This document shows positions 41,189 through 51,777 of a stretch of 64,000 bases of DNA, one piece after another. A program made the translations under genes and the position numbers. The DNA lies in the NCBI GenBank assembly GCA_902615445.1, contig CACMOQ010000005.1, positions 37,140 through 101,139 on the forward strand, given 5' to 3'. The notes under the pieces are model-generated. The model was not told the DNA's origin, searched no databases, and worked only from the letters and a program-made list of their open reading frames with translations. The number at the start of each line of letters is the position of its first letter. The stretch's first letter is position 1. Source of the DNA: an uncultured Pelagibacteraceae bacterium. Its GTDB lineage: Bacteria > Pseudomonadota > Alphaproteobacteria > Pelagibacterales > Pelagibacteraceae.

Positions 41189-42402
41189 TGAAATATCTAA
41201 AAAAAAAGCTCACTATTGAGAATGTGAAAGTCAATTTAATAGCTAAGAAATATGGAACACCAGCATATTGTTATTCTTATTCAAAATTAAAAAGAAACAT
41301 TGAAAATTTTAAAAAAAGTTTTCAATCATTTTCTCCACTAATATGTTTTGCAGTTAAATCAAATACTAATAGGGATCTAATTAAAGAAATCAAAAAATTT
41401 GGACTCGGTGCCGATGTAGTATCTATGGGCGAATTGATGATGGCGGTGAAAGCTGGTATTAATCCAAAAAAAATTGTTTTTTCTGGAGTAGGAAAAACTT
41501 TTGAAGAAATAAATTATGCTATAAGTAAGAACATACTCTTAATTAACGCCGAGTCAGAAAGTGAAATTAAGCTAATAGAAAAAATTGCAAAATTAAAAAA
41601 AAAGAAAATAGAAATAGGTGTTAGACTAAATCCTAATATTGATGCGAAGACTTTACGTCAGATCTCTACAGGAAAAAAAGATAATAAATTTGGAGTTAAT
41701 AGCAGTACTTTTATTAAACTCGTAAACAATTATAAAAACTCTAAATATATTAAATTAAAATGTTTGAGTGTCCACATAGGGAGTCAAATCCTTGATCACA
41801 AACCTTATGAAAAAATGCTCAAATCAATCATCAAAATATTAAAAAAAATTAATTACAAATTTGAGTTTATTGATCTTGGTGGTGGTATGGGTATTTCTTA
41901 TAATGATCAAGAAAAAAAACTAGATTATAAAAAATATTGCATAGCAATAAATAAATTTTTGAATGAATATAATTCTAAAATTATATTTGAGCCAGGTAGA
42001 TCTATAATTGGAAATACTGGAACTTTAATAAGTAAAATAATTTACATAAAAAAGAGTGAGAAAAAAAATTTTATTATTTTAGATGCTGCAATGAATGATT
42101 TGATGAGACCAGCTTTATACGGTGCGGTACACAAGATAATGCCTGCATTAAAAAAAACTAAAATTTTGAAAAAGAATCATGAATTTGTTGGGCCAATTTG
42201 TGAAAGTACAGATAGTTTTTTAAATTTAAAAAAATTTCAAGATTTAAAAGAAAACGAAATAATTGTGATTTGTGATGTAGGCGCGTACGGGATGTCTTTA
42301 GGATCAAATTATAACTTAAGACCAAAGCCTATTGAATTAATGATTAAAGGTTCAAAAATTAAGATTATCAAAAAAAGGCAAAAGTATTTAGATTTTATCT
42401 AG
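41188..42402 (+). CDS. lysA: Diaminopimelate decarboxylase (ORF track starts at TTG 41185)
   Basis: 'GTPAYCYSYSKLKRNIENF', 'CFAVKSNTN', 'CLSVHIGSQI', 'DLGGGMGISY', 'EPGRSIIGNTG'. Confidence 0.96.
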   Translation: MKYLKKKLTIENVKVNLIAKKYGTPAYCYSYSKLKRNIENFKKSFQSFSPLICFAVKSNTNRDLIKEIKKFGLGADVVSMGELMMAVKAGINPKKIVFSGVGKTFEEINYAISKNILLINAESESEIKLIEKIAKLKKKKIEIGVRLNPNIDAKTLRQISTGKKDNKFGVNSSTFIKLVNNYKNSKYIKLKCLSVHIGSQILDHKPYEKMLKSIIKILKKINYKFEFIDLGGGMGISYNDQEKKLDYKKYCIAINKFLNEYNSKIIFEPGRSIIGNTGTLISKIIYIKKSEKKNFIILDAAMNDLMRPALYGAVHKIMPALKKTKILKKNHEFVGPICESTDSFLNLKKFQDLKENEIIVICDVGAYGMSLGSNYNLRPKPIELMIKGSKIKIIKKRQKYLDFI

Positions 42403-42413
42403 CTTTTGAAAAA

Positions 42414-43115
42414 ATGATTAGAAACTTTTTATTTTCTGTTTCCTTTTTTAGTGGAATAATAATTATCTTGATAATATTTTTGCCATCCTTTTTATTTCCT
42501 CAAAAGGTTGTTTTATTCGGTGGAAAATTAATGGGTTATTGGACAGGTTTTTGTTTAAAGTTTTTTTTAAATACAAAAATTGAAATAAAAGGAAGAGAAA
42601 ATATTATTAAAAATGAAAAGTTTTTTATAGCTGCTTCACATCAATCTATGTTTGAAACTTTTTACTTGCAGATCATTTTTAACTCTCCAATATTTATTCT
42701 AAAAAAAGAACTAACTTTGATCCCTATTTTTGGGTGGTATTTAAAAAAAATTGGATCTATCTCAATTAAGAGGAATAAGATTGCCAAAGATAATTTAGAT
42801 TTTTTTGGAAATATTTCTGAAAAATTGATGAATACGAAAAGACCATTAATAATCTTTCCACAAGGAACAAGGGTTTTACCTCATGAACGTCCTCCTTTTA
42901 AAAGAGGTGTGTCTAGAATTTATGAACAATTGGATATCATTTGCCAACCAGTTGCAATTAATTCAGGGCATGTCTGGCCAAAAAGAGGAAGTAAAAAAGA
43001 TAAAAGAACAATAACAGTTTCAATTTTAAAACCAATTCGCCCTGGAGTATCTAAAGATGAATTTTTAAGAAATCTAGAAAACTGCATTTATGCTGAACTT
43101 GATTTGTTAAACTAA
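42414..43115 (+). CDS. plsC: 1-acyl-sn-glycerol-3-phosphate acyltransferase
   Basis: 'FIAASHQSMFETFYL' (Hx4D/E-type box), 'IIFPQGTRVLPHERPPFKRG'. Confidence 0.92.
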   Translation: MIRNFLFSVSFFSGIIIILIIFLPSFLFPQKVVLFGGKLMGYWTGFCLKFFLNTKIEIKGRENIIKNEKFFIAASHQSMFETFYLQIIFNSPIFILKKELTLIPIFGWYLKKIGSISIKRNKIAKDNLDFFGNISEKLMNTKRPLIIFPQGTRVLPHERPPFKRGVSRIYEQLDIICQPVAINSGHVWPKRGSKKDKRTITVSILKPIRPGVSKDEFLRNLENCIYAELDLLN

Positions 43116-44224
43116 CCCTTCATAGGCATAACAACAAATATACTATTAAAATCACTAGGATCTTTGATTAATGCGGGAGACCCACTGTCATTAAAATATA
43201 TTTCAACTTTTTCACCATCTAATTGAGATGCAATATCAATCAAGTATCTTGAATTAAAACTTATTTCTAAATCATGCTCAAATTTTACTGACAATGTTTC
43301 TTTACCATCTCCACTATTTGTATTATTTACTGATAAATTTAAAGTATCTTTTTCTAAACTGAACTTTACACCGTCTTTTTTATCTAGAGAAACTGAAGCT
43401 ACTCTATCGACCGAACTTAAAAAAAGTTTTAAATCTATTTCAAGTTTTTTTTGATTATTTTTCGGTATGACCTGTACGTAATTAGGAAATTTTCCGTCAA
43501 TCAGCTTTGATATTAAAACACTATTATTTAATTCAAATTTAATCTTTGATTTAGCATTAGAAATCTTTACATCACCGTCATAATTATCTAACAAAGAGCA
43601 TAATTGAAAAATAGTTTTTTTAGGTAATATTATGGGTTCGAAGACTATATCATTATCCAATTTAATTTTAGATATTGACATTCTATGACTATCAGTTGCA
43701 GCTGCTGTTAAAAAATTTTTATCTTCAAATTCTGTTTTATGGATATAAATGCCACTTAAGTAATGTCTTGTCTCGTCATTTGAAATTGAAAATTTACATT
43801 TATTTAAAAGTTTAAGAAGTTGTTTAGATTTGATAACAAACTCATCTTGATTGAAGTCTTCTTCGGTTACTGGAAATTCTGAGGAACTTATACAATTAAG
43901 ATTGAAATTTGATTTTTCTGACTCCAAGTGTAATTTACTCTTATCATTAAGTGTAAGATTAATTTTTTTTCCCGAAGACAGTTTTCTCACAATATCATAT
44001 AAAGTTGATGAGGTTGTGGTAGTTTTCCCCTCCTCCAAAACTTCAACATTTTTAATCTGATGGACAAATATTAAATCTAAATCAGTAGCGGTTAGTGTAA
44101 GTTTTGAATTTTGAGCGTCTAAAAGTATGTTTGATAAGATTGGTAGTGTACTTCTTTTTTCAATTACCCCCTGACAATAATTTAAAGCTTGCTGAAAATC
44201 TTGTTGGTTTACATTAAATTTCAT
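43112..44224 (-). CDS. dnaN: DNA polymerase III beta subunit (sliding clamp)
   Basis: 370 aa; 'MKFNVNQQDFQQALNYCQGVIEKRSTLPILSNILLDA', C-terminus 'VVMPMKG'. Confidence 0.96.
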   Translation of the reverse strand: MKFNVNQQDFQQALNYCQGVIEKRSTLPILSNILLDAQNSKLTLTATDLDLIFVHQIKNVEVLEEGKTTTTSSTLYDIVRKLSSGKKINLTLNDKSKLHLESEKSNFNLNCISSSEFPVTEEDFNQDEFVIKSKQLLKLLNKCKFSISNDETRHYLSGIYIHKTEFEDKNFLTAAATDSHRMSISKIKLDNDIVFEPIILPKKTIFQLCSLLDNYDGDVKISNAKSKIKFELNNSVLISKLIDGKFPNYVQVIPKNNQKKLEIDLKLFLSSVDRVASVSLDKKDGVKFSLEKDTLNLSVNNTNSGDGKETLSVKFEHDLEISFNSRYLIDIASQLDGEKVEIYFNDSGSPALIKDPSDFNSIFVVMPMKG

Positions 44225-45632
44225 CTTCTTTATTGTTATATAATATTTGATTTTTCAATTTATTTATATTTTCAACCATCATGGGGTCTTTTTCCTTCAA
44301 TTTTTCAATGGTCTTAACTGAGTGAATTATAGTTGTATGATCTCTGTTAGAAAATTCTCTCCCAATCTCTGGAAGAGATTTTGAAGTTAAAATTTTTGTT
44401 AAGTAAATTCCTATTTGTCTAGGCCTAACTAAATACCTAGATCTTCTGGATGATAACATTTCATTTTTACTAATTTTAAAAAATTTACAAACTAACGTCT
44501 GAATAAGATCTATTGTGACTTTATTCTCATTAAGATTTAATAAATCTTTTAGAACAACCTTTGCTTCTGATAAATTTGGGGTTTTACTATATATTCTTGT
44601 AAAAGAAACAATCCTATTAATTGCTCCAACTATTTCTCTAATACTAGCTGTAATTTCTCTGCTGATGAAATCCTCAATCTCTTTCGTAATTTTAACTTCA
44701 TCGGGATATAAATTATTAAAATCTTCAATTTTTTTTAAAACAATTTTTTTTCTAAGCTGATAGTCTGGTTTCTGAATGTCAACAACCAAACCTCCAGAAA
44801 ATCTAGATTTAATTCTTTCTTGAATTCTTGATAACCTGTTAGGTGGCCTATCTGCAGAAACAATAATTTTAGAACCTTTTTCTTTCAAAGCATTAAACGT
44901 GTGAAAAAACTCTTCTTGCATTGCCTCTTTACCATTCATAAACTGAATGTCATCAATGAGAAGAACGTTGGTGTTTCTAAAATATTCTTTAAATTTTACC
45001 ATATCGTTAGATTTTATGGACTTAACAAATTGATACATAAATCTTTCTGCAGAAATAAACATTACATTGCTATTTTTTTTTAATTCAAAACCAATAGAAT
45101 TTAATAGATGCGTTTTACCCATACCAACACCCCCATAAATATAAAGTGGGTTATAATTTGAAATATTTTCTGAAACTTTTAGTGAAGCTTCAAAAGCAAG
45201 TTTGTTACTTGATCCTGTAATAAAATTTTCAAATGTTTTATTTGGGTCGATTCTATTATATTGAAGGTAAGATTCTTTTATAAAAGAAATATTTTCGCTT
45301 TTTTTTAATTGACTAAAGTTTTCCTCTTTTTTTTGATTTTTTAAATTTTGTGAGTCTATTTTAAACTCTATTCTTATGATTTCTTTCTTATGATTTTTTA
45401 ATGACTGTAAAATTTGATCTAAATATCTAGAAGTAATCCAATCTCTTATAAATCTTGTAGGAACAGATAATAAAACGTAATTATGAAATTCCTCTACAAA
45501 AACAATTTTTTTAAGCCAACTTTCATAAATATCCATACCTAATTTATTTTTCATATCTGTTCGAACCATTTCCCAATCCAATTTTTCAGATTTTAAATTA
45601 GATAACTTATTTTCTGTAAACGTATTATTCAT
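44214..45632 (-). CDS. dnaA: Chromosomal replication initiator DnaA
   Basis: 472 aa; 'NPLYIYGGVGMGKTHLLNSIG', 'LLIDDIQFMNGKEAMQEEFFHTFNAL', 'IGREFSNRDHTTIIHSV'. Confidence 0.97.
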   Translation of the reverse strand: MNNTFTENKLSNLKSEKLDWEMVRTDMKNKLGMDIYESWLKKIVFVEEFHNYVLLSVPTRFIRDWITSRYLDQILQSLKNHKKEIIRIEFKIDSQNLKNQKKEENFSQLKKSENISFIKESYLQYNRIDPNKTFENFITGSSNKLAFEASLKVSENISNYNPLYIYGGVGMGKTHLLNSIGFELKKNSNVMFISAERFMYQFVKSIKSNDMVKFKEYFRNTNVLLIDDIQFMNGKEAMQEEFFHTFNALKEKGSKIIVSADRPPNRLSRIQERIKSRFSGGLVVDIQKPDYQLRKKIVLKKIEDFNNLYPDEVKITKEIEDFISREITASIREIVGAINRIVSFTRIYSKTPNLSEAKVVLKDLLNLNENKVTIDLIQTLVCKFFKISKNEMLSSRRSRYLVRPRQIGIYLTKILTSKSLPEIGREFSNRDHTTIIHSVKTIEKLKEKDPMMVENINKLKNQILYNNKEDEI

Positions 45633-45904
45633 TTTTTGAGGAAATATTAGTTACAACTATTCATAAGTTTATTGCAACAAATAATTAAAAAAAAAAAACA
45701 AAAAAATAAAATCTAGGATTGTGTTTTTTTTTATCTTTCCGAAAATATTCTTTGACAAAAAAATTTTTTATGTATCAAAATTTACAAAATTAATTCCTAA
45801 AAAAAATATATTAGAAATTTACTAAATCAAAATATTGTGAATTAATAAAATTAAAACATATATAGGGTGTATGCCTTAAGTTGAATCAACCAGCAATATA
45901 CAAA

Positions 45905-46165
45905 TTAAATTGAATTAATTTTTTTTGAAATTCTTGAGACGTTTCTTGAAGCGTTTTGTTTTTTTATAATGCCAGTTTTAGCAATTTTCATTAATTCTGA
46001 ATTCAACTTGGGTAAGAATTTGAGTGCTTCTGTTTTTTTTTTACTATCAATTAAAAGATTCATCTTTTTTAAAGCATTTTTATATCTGCTTTTTCTAGCT
46101 CTGTTAACTGCGGTTTGTCTTGATATTCTTCTAATTCTTTTGATCGCTGATTTTGTGTTAGCCAT
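45905..46165 (-). CDS. rpsT: 30S ribosomal protein S20
   Basis: 86 aa; MANTKSAIKRIRRISRQTAVNRARKSRYKNALKKM. Confidence 0.96.
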   Translation of the reverse strand: MANTKSAIKRIRRISRQTAVNRARKSRYKNALKKMNLLIDSKKKTEALKFLPKLNSELMKIAKTGIIKKQNASRNVSRISKKINSI

Positions 46166-46211
46166 AAGCGCAGGGGTATAGCTTGAGAATTAATTTTGGT
46201 CAATGAAATAA

Positions 46212-47078
46212 TCATAATTTTTGACAGATATTACAAAAAAAAGAGGACCTATTAGAAATTTTTTTTTTCTGAATTACCCCTTTACAATAAGATCGCTTAC
46301 ACTTTAAACCATTTCTTTCATAAACTTTAAAATTTTTTTGAAAATTTCCTGATTTACCATCTGTGTTTTTAAAATCCCTAATACTTGATCCTCCTTGCTC
46401 AATCGCATTAATCAAAACTTTTTTAGAGTTAAATATTAGTTTTTCACAATCCTTTTTATTTAATGAAGATACTTTTTTTTCTGGATTTATATTACTTAAA
46501 AATAAAATTTCACTTGCATAAATATTGCCTATACCAGACACAAAAAATTGATCCAATAAAAAATTCTTAATATTCTTTTTTTTCCTCTTAAAAAAAGAAA
46601 AAACATACTTTACGTTGAATTCATTTTGCAAAGGTTCAGGCCCAAGTTTAGAAAATCTCTCTTTTAAAATTTTTATATCTTTAGCAATCTCAAAAAAACC
46701 AAATCTTCTAGGATCATTGTAGACAATTTTAAGACTATCAAAAAAAATCTCTACATGATTATGTTTTTTTGGTAACAGAGGAGAGTTATAAAAACTAGTA
46801 TTTGTGACTAAACTATTTTTATAATTTTCAACTAGATGAACTGTTCCTGACATACCTAGATGTAAAATACAGTAACTATGATTTGATAGACAAATAATAA
46901 TATATTTGGAGAATCTTTTAACCTCTATTATTTTTTTTCCAGTCAGATATTTAGCAAAATTTATTGGAATCTTTGATCTCAGATTTCTATTTCTAATTAT
47001 TACTTTTTTGACCACTTTTTGTTTTATTTTTCTATTAAGTGATTGTCGTACTATTTCTACTTCTGGTAATTCTGGCAT
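46212..47078 (-). CDS. mutM: Formamidopyrimidine-DNA glycosylase
   Basis: MPELPEVEIVRQSL N-terminus, 'YNDPRRFGFF', zinc finger C-terminus. Confidence 0.97.
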   Translation of the reverse strand: MPELPEVEIVRQSLNRKIKQKVVKKVIIRNRNLRSKIPINFAKYLTGKKIIEVKRFSKYIIICLSNHSYCILHLGMSGTVHLVENYKNSLVTNTSFYNSPLLPKKHNHVEIFFDSLKIVYNDPRRFGFFEIAKDIKILKERFSKLGPEPLQNEFNVKYVFSFFKRKKKNIKNFLLDQFFVSGIGNIYASEILFLSNINPEKKVSSLNKKDCEKLIFNSKKVLINAIEQGGSSIRDFKNTDGKSGNFQKNFKVYERNGLKCKRSYCKGVIQKKKISNRSSFFCNICQKL

Positions 47079-47110
47079 TTATTATTATATTGAATATATA
47101 TTTTTGAATT

Positions 47111-47815
47111 ATGCAACAATATCTACAAAATAAAAAAGGGCTTGTCCAAAATGTTTTTGATCAAGTTTATGATCGGTATGATCTGATGAATGATTTTATG
47201 TCATTAGGTGTTCATAGATTGTGGAAAAAAAATCTAATTAATATGATGAATCCATCATCAAATCAAAATTTGATTGATGTTGCATGTGGTACGGGAGATA
47301 TTGCAGGACTCTTTCTTAAATATGTTAATGAATCCTCTCAAGTGACATGTATTGATCCAAACAGAGGAATGATCAGTAAAGGAAAAGAAAAATTATCAAA
47401 ATTCAAAAATATAAATTGGATTATTTCACGAGCAGAAAATATCCCGTTATCCGACAATTTATTCGACTTTTATACAATAAGCTTTGGTTTAAGGAACACT
47501 GCTAAAATAAGCAATGCACTATCTGAGGCTTATAGAGTTTTAAAACCTGGGGGACGTTTTTTATGTTTAGAATTTTCGAAAATTCAAAACACTAACTTTG
47601 AAAAAATTTACAAAAATTACTCTAGACTTATACCCACTCTGGGAAAATTGATTGTTGGTGAAAAACAGCCTTATGAATATTTAATAAAAAGTATTGAAAA
47701 TTTTTTAAATCAAGAGGAATTAATAGAATTAATGATTAAGAATAATTTTAAAAAATGCACATATAGAAATTTATCTGGAGGGATGGTTTCTATTCATAGT
47801 GGGTGGAAAATCTAG
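47111..47815 (+). CDS. ubiE: Ubiquinone/menaquinone biosynthesis methyltransferase
   Basis: 'VFDQVYDRYDLMNDFMSLGVHRLWK', 'IDVACGTGDIAGLFL', 'FGLRNTAKISNALSEAYRVLKPGGRFLCLEFS'. Confidence 0.97.
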   Translation: MQQYLQNKKGLVQNVFDQVYDRYDLMNDFMSLGVHRLWKKNLINMMNPSSNQNLIDVACGTGDIAGLFLKYVNESSQVTCIDPNRGMISKGKEKLSKFKNINWIISRAENIPLSDNLFDFYTISFGLRNTAKISNALSEAYRVLKPGGRFLCLEFSKIQNTNFEKIYKNYSRLIPTLGKLIVGEKQPYEYLIKSIENFLNQEELIELMIKNNFKKCTYRNLSGGMVSIHSGWKI

Positions 47816-49383
47816 TGATAAGAAAATTATTTATTCTTTTTAAACTTGGAAGGAAAATAGCCAATTCTGATATTTTAAATATCGTATCAAAATTTAAAGA
47901 ACCACCTTTAGCCATTAAAATTTTGTTTAAAATATTATCTTTTTCTTTTTCACCAAAGAAGCAAATAGATTTAAATAAAGATGAGGGAGAAAGGTTGTCT
48001 GACTCATTGGAGTCAATGGGAACAACTTTTATCAAACTAGGCCAGTTTTTAGCTACAAGACCAGATATTATTGGTGAAGAACTTTCAAAAAGACTAGAAA
48101 ATCTTCAAGATAAGCTACCTCCTTTTTCATTATTACAAGCAAAAGAAATTATTAAAAATGATCTAGGTAATGAATGTTACGACTCTATTATCAATCTTAG
48201 TGAACCAGTTGCAGCAGCATCTATTGCTCAAGTACATAAAGCGCAAATAAATGACAATGGGGTTCTAAAAGATGTTGCTATTAAGATTCTAAGACCAAAT
48301 ATTAAAAAAATATTTAATGAAGAAATAGATGCAATGATGCTTTTTGCTTTTCTGGTTGAGTCATTTATAAAAAAAACAAAAAGATTAAAATTGGTCGAGG
48401 TAGTTTTTTTATTAAAGGAAATTACAAATTTAGAAATGGATTTAAGATTTGAGGCAGCTGCAGCAAATGAATATGCCGAAAATACAAAAAATGATGTTGG
48501 ATTTAGAGTTCCCAAAATTTACTGGAATTACACCAGTGAAAACGTTATGACCTTAGATTGGGTTGATGGAATATCTATTAGGGAGACACAAGAACTTATA
48601 AATAAAGAGTTTAATACAGAAAAAATAGCAGAGGACATTATTCAAAACTTTTTAAGACATGCTGTAAGGGATGGTTTTTTTCATGCTGACATGCACCAAG
48701 GTAACATCTTCATAGACAACGATGGCCAGATTGTTCCAATTGATTTCGGAATAATGGGACGACTAGACAAAATGAGTAAAAGATTTTTAGCTGAAATATT
48801 ATTTGGTTTTATTCAAAGAGATTATCGTAAAGTTGCAGAAGTACATTTAATTGCTGGTCTCGTTCCAAAGGAAGTGCCAATAGACGATCTTGCACAAGCA
48901 CTAAGATCTATTGGAGAACCAATTTTTGGTCAAGCAGTAAAGGATATCTCTGGAGGTAAATTGTTAAAACAACTCTTTGATGTCACTGAAAAATTTAATA
49001 TGCAAACTCAGCCACAGCTTTTAATGCTTCAAAAAACCATGGTCGTAGTGGAAGGTGTTGCGAGAAAATTAAACCCCAACACAAATATTTGGACCACTTC
49101 AAAACCTGTTCTTGAAAGCTGGCTAAGAGAAACAAAAGATCCAATGACAAAATTAAATGAAACTTTACAAAATACATCAGAAGTAATTAAAAGATTACCA
49201 GAATTTCCTGAAATTATGGATAAAGCTAACCAGGCTCTTACTTATTTAGCAAGCGGACAAATTCCACAAAACTCGAACTCATATACTGCATTAAATACTC
49301 AAAAATCAGAAATGATTGCTTTTAGAAACCAATCTATTATTAGTATATTAGTTCTTGTAATTTTGGGCCTTTTAATATTTTAA
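47803..49383 (+). CDS. ubiB: UbiB-family ubiquinone biosynthesis kinase-like protein (likely start GTG at 47815)
   Basis: 'SMGTTFIKLGQFLATRPDIIG', 'PVAAASIAQVHKA', 'FHADMHQGNIFI...PIDFGIMGRL'. Confidence 0.96.
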   Translation: MENLVIRKLFILFKLGRKIANSDILNIVSKFKEPPLAIKILFKILSFSFSPKKQIDLNKDEGERLSDSLESMGTTFIKLGQFLATRPDIIGEELSKRLENLQDKLPPFSLLQAKEIIKNDLGNECYDSIINLSEPVAAASIAQVHKAQINDNGVLKDVAIKILRPNIKKIFNEEIDAMMLFAFLVESFIKKTKRLKLVEVVFLLKEITNLEMDLRFEAAAANEYAENTKNDVGFRVPKIYWNYTSENVMTLDWVDGISIRETQELINKEFNTEKIAEDIIQNFLRHAVRDGFFHADMHQGNIFIDNDGQIVPIDFGIMGRLDKMSKRFLAEILFGFIQRDYRKVAEVHLIAGLVPKEVPIDDLAQALRSIGEPIFGQAVKDISGGKLLKQLFDVTEKFNMQTQPQLLMLQKTMVVVEGVARKLNPNTNIWTTSKPVLESWLRETKDPMTKLNETLQNTSEVIKRLPEFPEIMDKANQALTYLASGQIPQNSNSYTALNTQKSEMIAFRNQSIISILVLVILGLLIF

Positions 49384-49388
49384 TTTAA

Positions 49389-50597
49389 ATGATGAAAGAT
49401 TTATTAAATAAAAAAATTCTTTTTATAATATGTGGCGGTATTTCAGCCTACAAAAGTCTTGAAACAATAAGGATGTTTAAAAAGCATAACGCTCAAATTA
49501 AAACAATTCTTACTAAAAATGCTAAAGAGTTTGTAACGCCATTATCTGTAACTTCCTTATCTAAAGGAAAAGTCTATGATGATTTGTTCAGTTTAGAAAA
49601 TGAGGCAGAAATGGATCATATTTCTCTTTCTAGGTGGGCTGATGTGATAATCATCGCTCCAGCAACCGCTAACACTATCTCTAGACTTAGCCAAGGTAGT
49701 TCAGATGATTTAGCCTCTACAGTTACATTAGCTTCTAATAGACAAGTTTTTTTAGCTCCAGCAATGAATGTACGAATGTGGGAACATAAATCTACACAAA
49801 TTAATTTAAAAAAATTAAAAAGCTATGGCTATAAAATTATAGGCCCTGAAATAGGCGATATGGCCTGTGGCGAATATGGTGAAGGCAAAATGTCTGAACC
49901 TTTAGTTATATACAAAGAAATTCAAAATTTTCTGTTTGACAAAATTAAAAATAATAATTTCAAGGCATTAGTGACCGCAGGTCCAACGAATGAGTATATA
50001 GATCCTGTAAGATTTATTACAAATAAATCAAGCGGTCGACAAGGTTATGAAATTGCTAAATCTCTTCATAAAAGAGGCTTTGATACAACGCTAATATCTG
50101 GACCAACAAATTTAAAAGTTGATGAAAATATAAAATTAATCAAGGTTGAGACAGCAGAAGAAATGTTTAAAGCAACTCAAAAAAGTCTGCCAACTGATAT
50201 AGCTATATTTGCTGCTGCTGTTGCCGATTTTAAACTAAGAGTTAAACAAAAAGAGAAAATTAAAAAAATTGAAAATTTAACATTAAATTTAGAAAAAAAT
50301 ATCGACATATTGAATTATGTATCCAATCACAATTCTATGAGGCCAAAAATTGTTGTGGGTTTTGCTGCTGAGACATCAAACTTAGAAAAAAATGCAGCTG
50401 AAAAATTAAAAAATAAAAATTGTGACTGGATAATTGCTAATGATGTTTCAAAAGATGAAAGTGGTTTTAACGCTGAGCATAATGAAATTAAGATTTTCTA
50501 CAAAAATAAAAAAATGAAAACAGAAAATATTTCATTAAGAAAAAAATCAGAAATATCTGAAGAAATTGTAGATAGAATAGTTGCTCAGATAAATTAA
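49389..50597 (+). CDS. coaBC: Bifunctional phosphopantothenoylcysteine decarboxylase/phosphopantothenate--cysteine ligase
   Basis: 'GGISAYKSLETIRM', 'APATANTISRLSQG', 'APAMNVRMWEH', 'VTAGPTNEYIDPVRFITNKSSGRQGYEIA'. Confidence 0.97.
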   Translation: MMKDLLNKKILFIICGGISAYKSLETIRMFKKHNAQIKTILTKNAKEFVTPLSVTSLSKGKVYDDLFSLENEAEMDHISLSRWADVIIIAPATANTISRLSQGSSDDLASTVTLASNRQVFLAPAMNVRMWEHKSTQINLKKLKSYGYKIIGPEIGDMACGEYGEGKMSEPLVIYKEIQNFLFDKIKNNNFKALVTAGPTNEYIDPVRFITNKSSGRQGYEIAKSLHKRGFDTTLISGPTNLKVDENIKLIKVETAEEMFKATQKSLPTDIAIFAAAVADFKLRVKQKEKIKKIENLTLNLEKNIDILNYVSNHNSMRPKIVVGFAAETSNLEKNAAEKLKNKNCDWIIANDVSKDESGFNAEHNEIKIFYKNKKMKTENISLRKKSEISEEIVDRIVAQIN

Positions 50598-51034
50598 TGG
50601 TTAAAGTTTTAATAAAAAAACTTGATCCAACCGTAAAATTACCTGAATACAAAACCAACGGAGCATCAGGTGTAGACTTAAAAGCATTTATAAAAGAAAC
50701 CATTAACCTAAAACCTAAAAAATCTGTTTTAGTTCCCACAGGATTATCTGTGGCATTCTCTGAAGATTTCGAAATTCAAATAAGACCAAGATCAGGCTTA
50801 GCAGCCAAAAACAATATAAGTGTTTTGAATACACCAGGGACAATTGATAGCGACTACAGAGGAGAAATAAAAGTCATAATTTATAATCATGGTGATGAAA
50901 ATTTCTTAATAAGTAATGGTGATAGAATTGCTCAAATGATATTAACGCCTGTATTGAAGATGGAATTAGAAGAAGTAAATAATTTGCCTGAATCTATAAG
51001 AGGAAAAGGTGGTTTTGGCTCAACAGGTAAATGA
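50597..51034 (+). CDS. dut: dUTP diphosphatase
   Basis: 'GASGVDLKA', 'RPRSGLAAKNNISVLNTPGTIDSDYRGEIKV', 'RIAQMILTPV', 'RGKGGFGSTGK'. Confidence 0.97.
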   Translation: MVKVLIKKLDPTVKLPEYKTNGASGVDLKAFIKETINLKPKKSVLVPTGLSVAFSEDFEIQIRPRSGLAAKNNISVLNTPGTIDSDYRGEIKVIIYNHGDENFLISNGDRIAQMILTPVLKMELEEVNNLPESIRGKGGFGSTGK

Positions 51035-51777
51035 GTATCAAATTAAATAAATATCAAATAGAAAAATTTTCAAGACAGATTGTCTTAAAAAACATTGGAG
51101 TCCTAGGCCAAAAAAAAATAATTAAAGCTAAAGTGTTAATTGTTGGTATGGGTGGTTTAGGGTGCCCTGCAGCTGAATATTTAACAAGAGCAGGGATAGG
51201 GTCATTAGGTATTATTGATTCTGATAATGTTGATTTATCAAATATTCATCGACAAAGTCTTTTCAATTCTGAAGATTTAAAAAAATCAAAAGTTTTAGCA
51301 GCAAAGCAAAAACTAAAAAAAATTAACCCAAAAACAGACATTGATTGTTATAAAATTAAGTTAAATAAGAAAAATTGTTTAAATATCATTAAAAAATATG
51401 ATTTTGTCATAGATGGCTCTGATAATTTTGAAACTAAATTTTTAATTAACGATTTTTGTAAAAAATTTAAGAAATTTTTAGTTACAGGTGCAATTAGTAA
51501 GTTTGATGGACATATTTTTACATTTAATTTCAAAAAAAAGGGAACACCATGTATAAGAAATTTTTTTCAAGAGGAAAAGGTTTTTGATAATACATTAAAC
51601 TGTGAATATGAGGGGGTTTTAGGGACTGTTGCTGGTATCGTTGGTATTTTCCAAGCAAACGAAATTTTAAAAAAAATTTTAAATATTGGAAAAGATCTAA
51701 ACGGTTATATTTTAATTTTAGACTTATTGAATTTAAATTTTAGAAAAGTCAAATTAAACAAGTTTAAAAATGTTTAA
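51031..51777 (+). CDS. HesA/MoeB/ThiF-family adenylyltransferase
   Basis: 'YQIEKFSRQIVLKNIGVLGQKKI', 'VLIVGMGGLGCPAAEYLTRAGIGSLGIIDSDNVDLSNIHRQSLF', 'VIDGSDNFETKFLIND'. Confidence 0.92.
   Translation: MSIKLNKYQIEKFSRQIVLKNIGVLGQKKIIKAKVLIVGMGGLGCPAAEYLTRAGIGSLGIIDSDNVDLSNIHRQSLFNSEDLKKSKVLAAKQKLKKINPKTDIDCYKIKLNKKNCLNIIKKYDFVIDGSDNFETKFLINDFCKKFKKFLVTGAISKFDGHIFTFNFKKKGTPCIRNFFQEEKVFDNTLNCEYEGVLGTVAGIVGIFQANEILKKILNIGKDLNGYILILDLLNLNFRKVKLNKFKNV

Noticed and set aside
45661-45720. Long poly-A/AAAAAACAAAAAA tract upstream of dnaA as a repeat element
   Set aside because: Consistent with general AT-rich intergenic composition; no defined unit.
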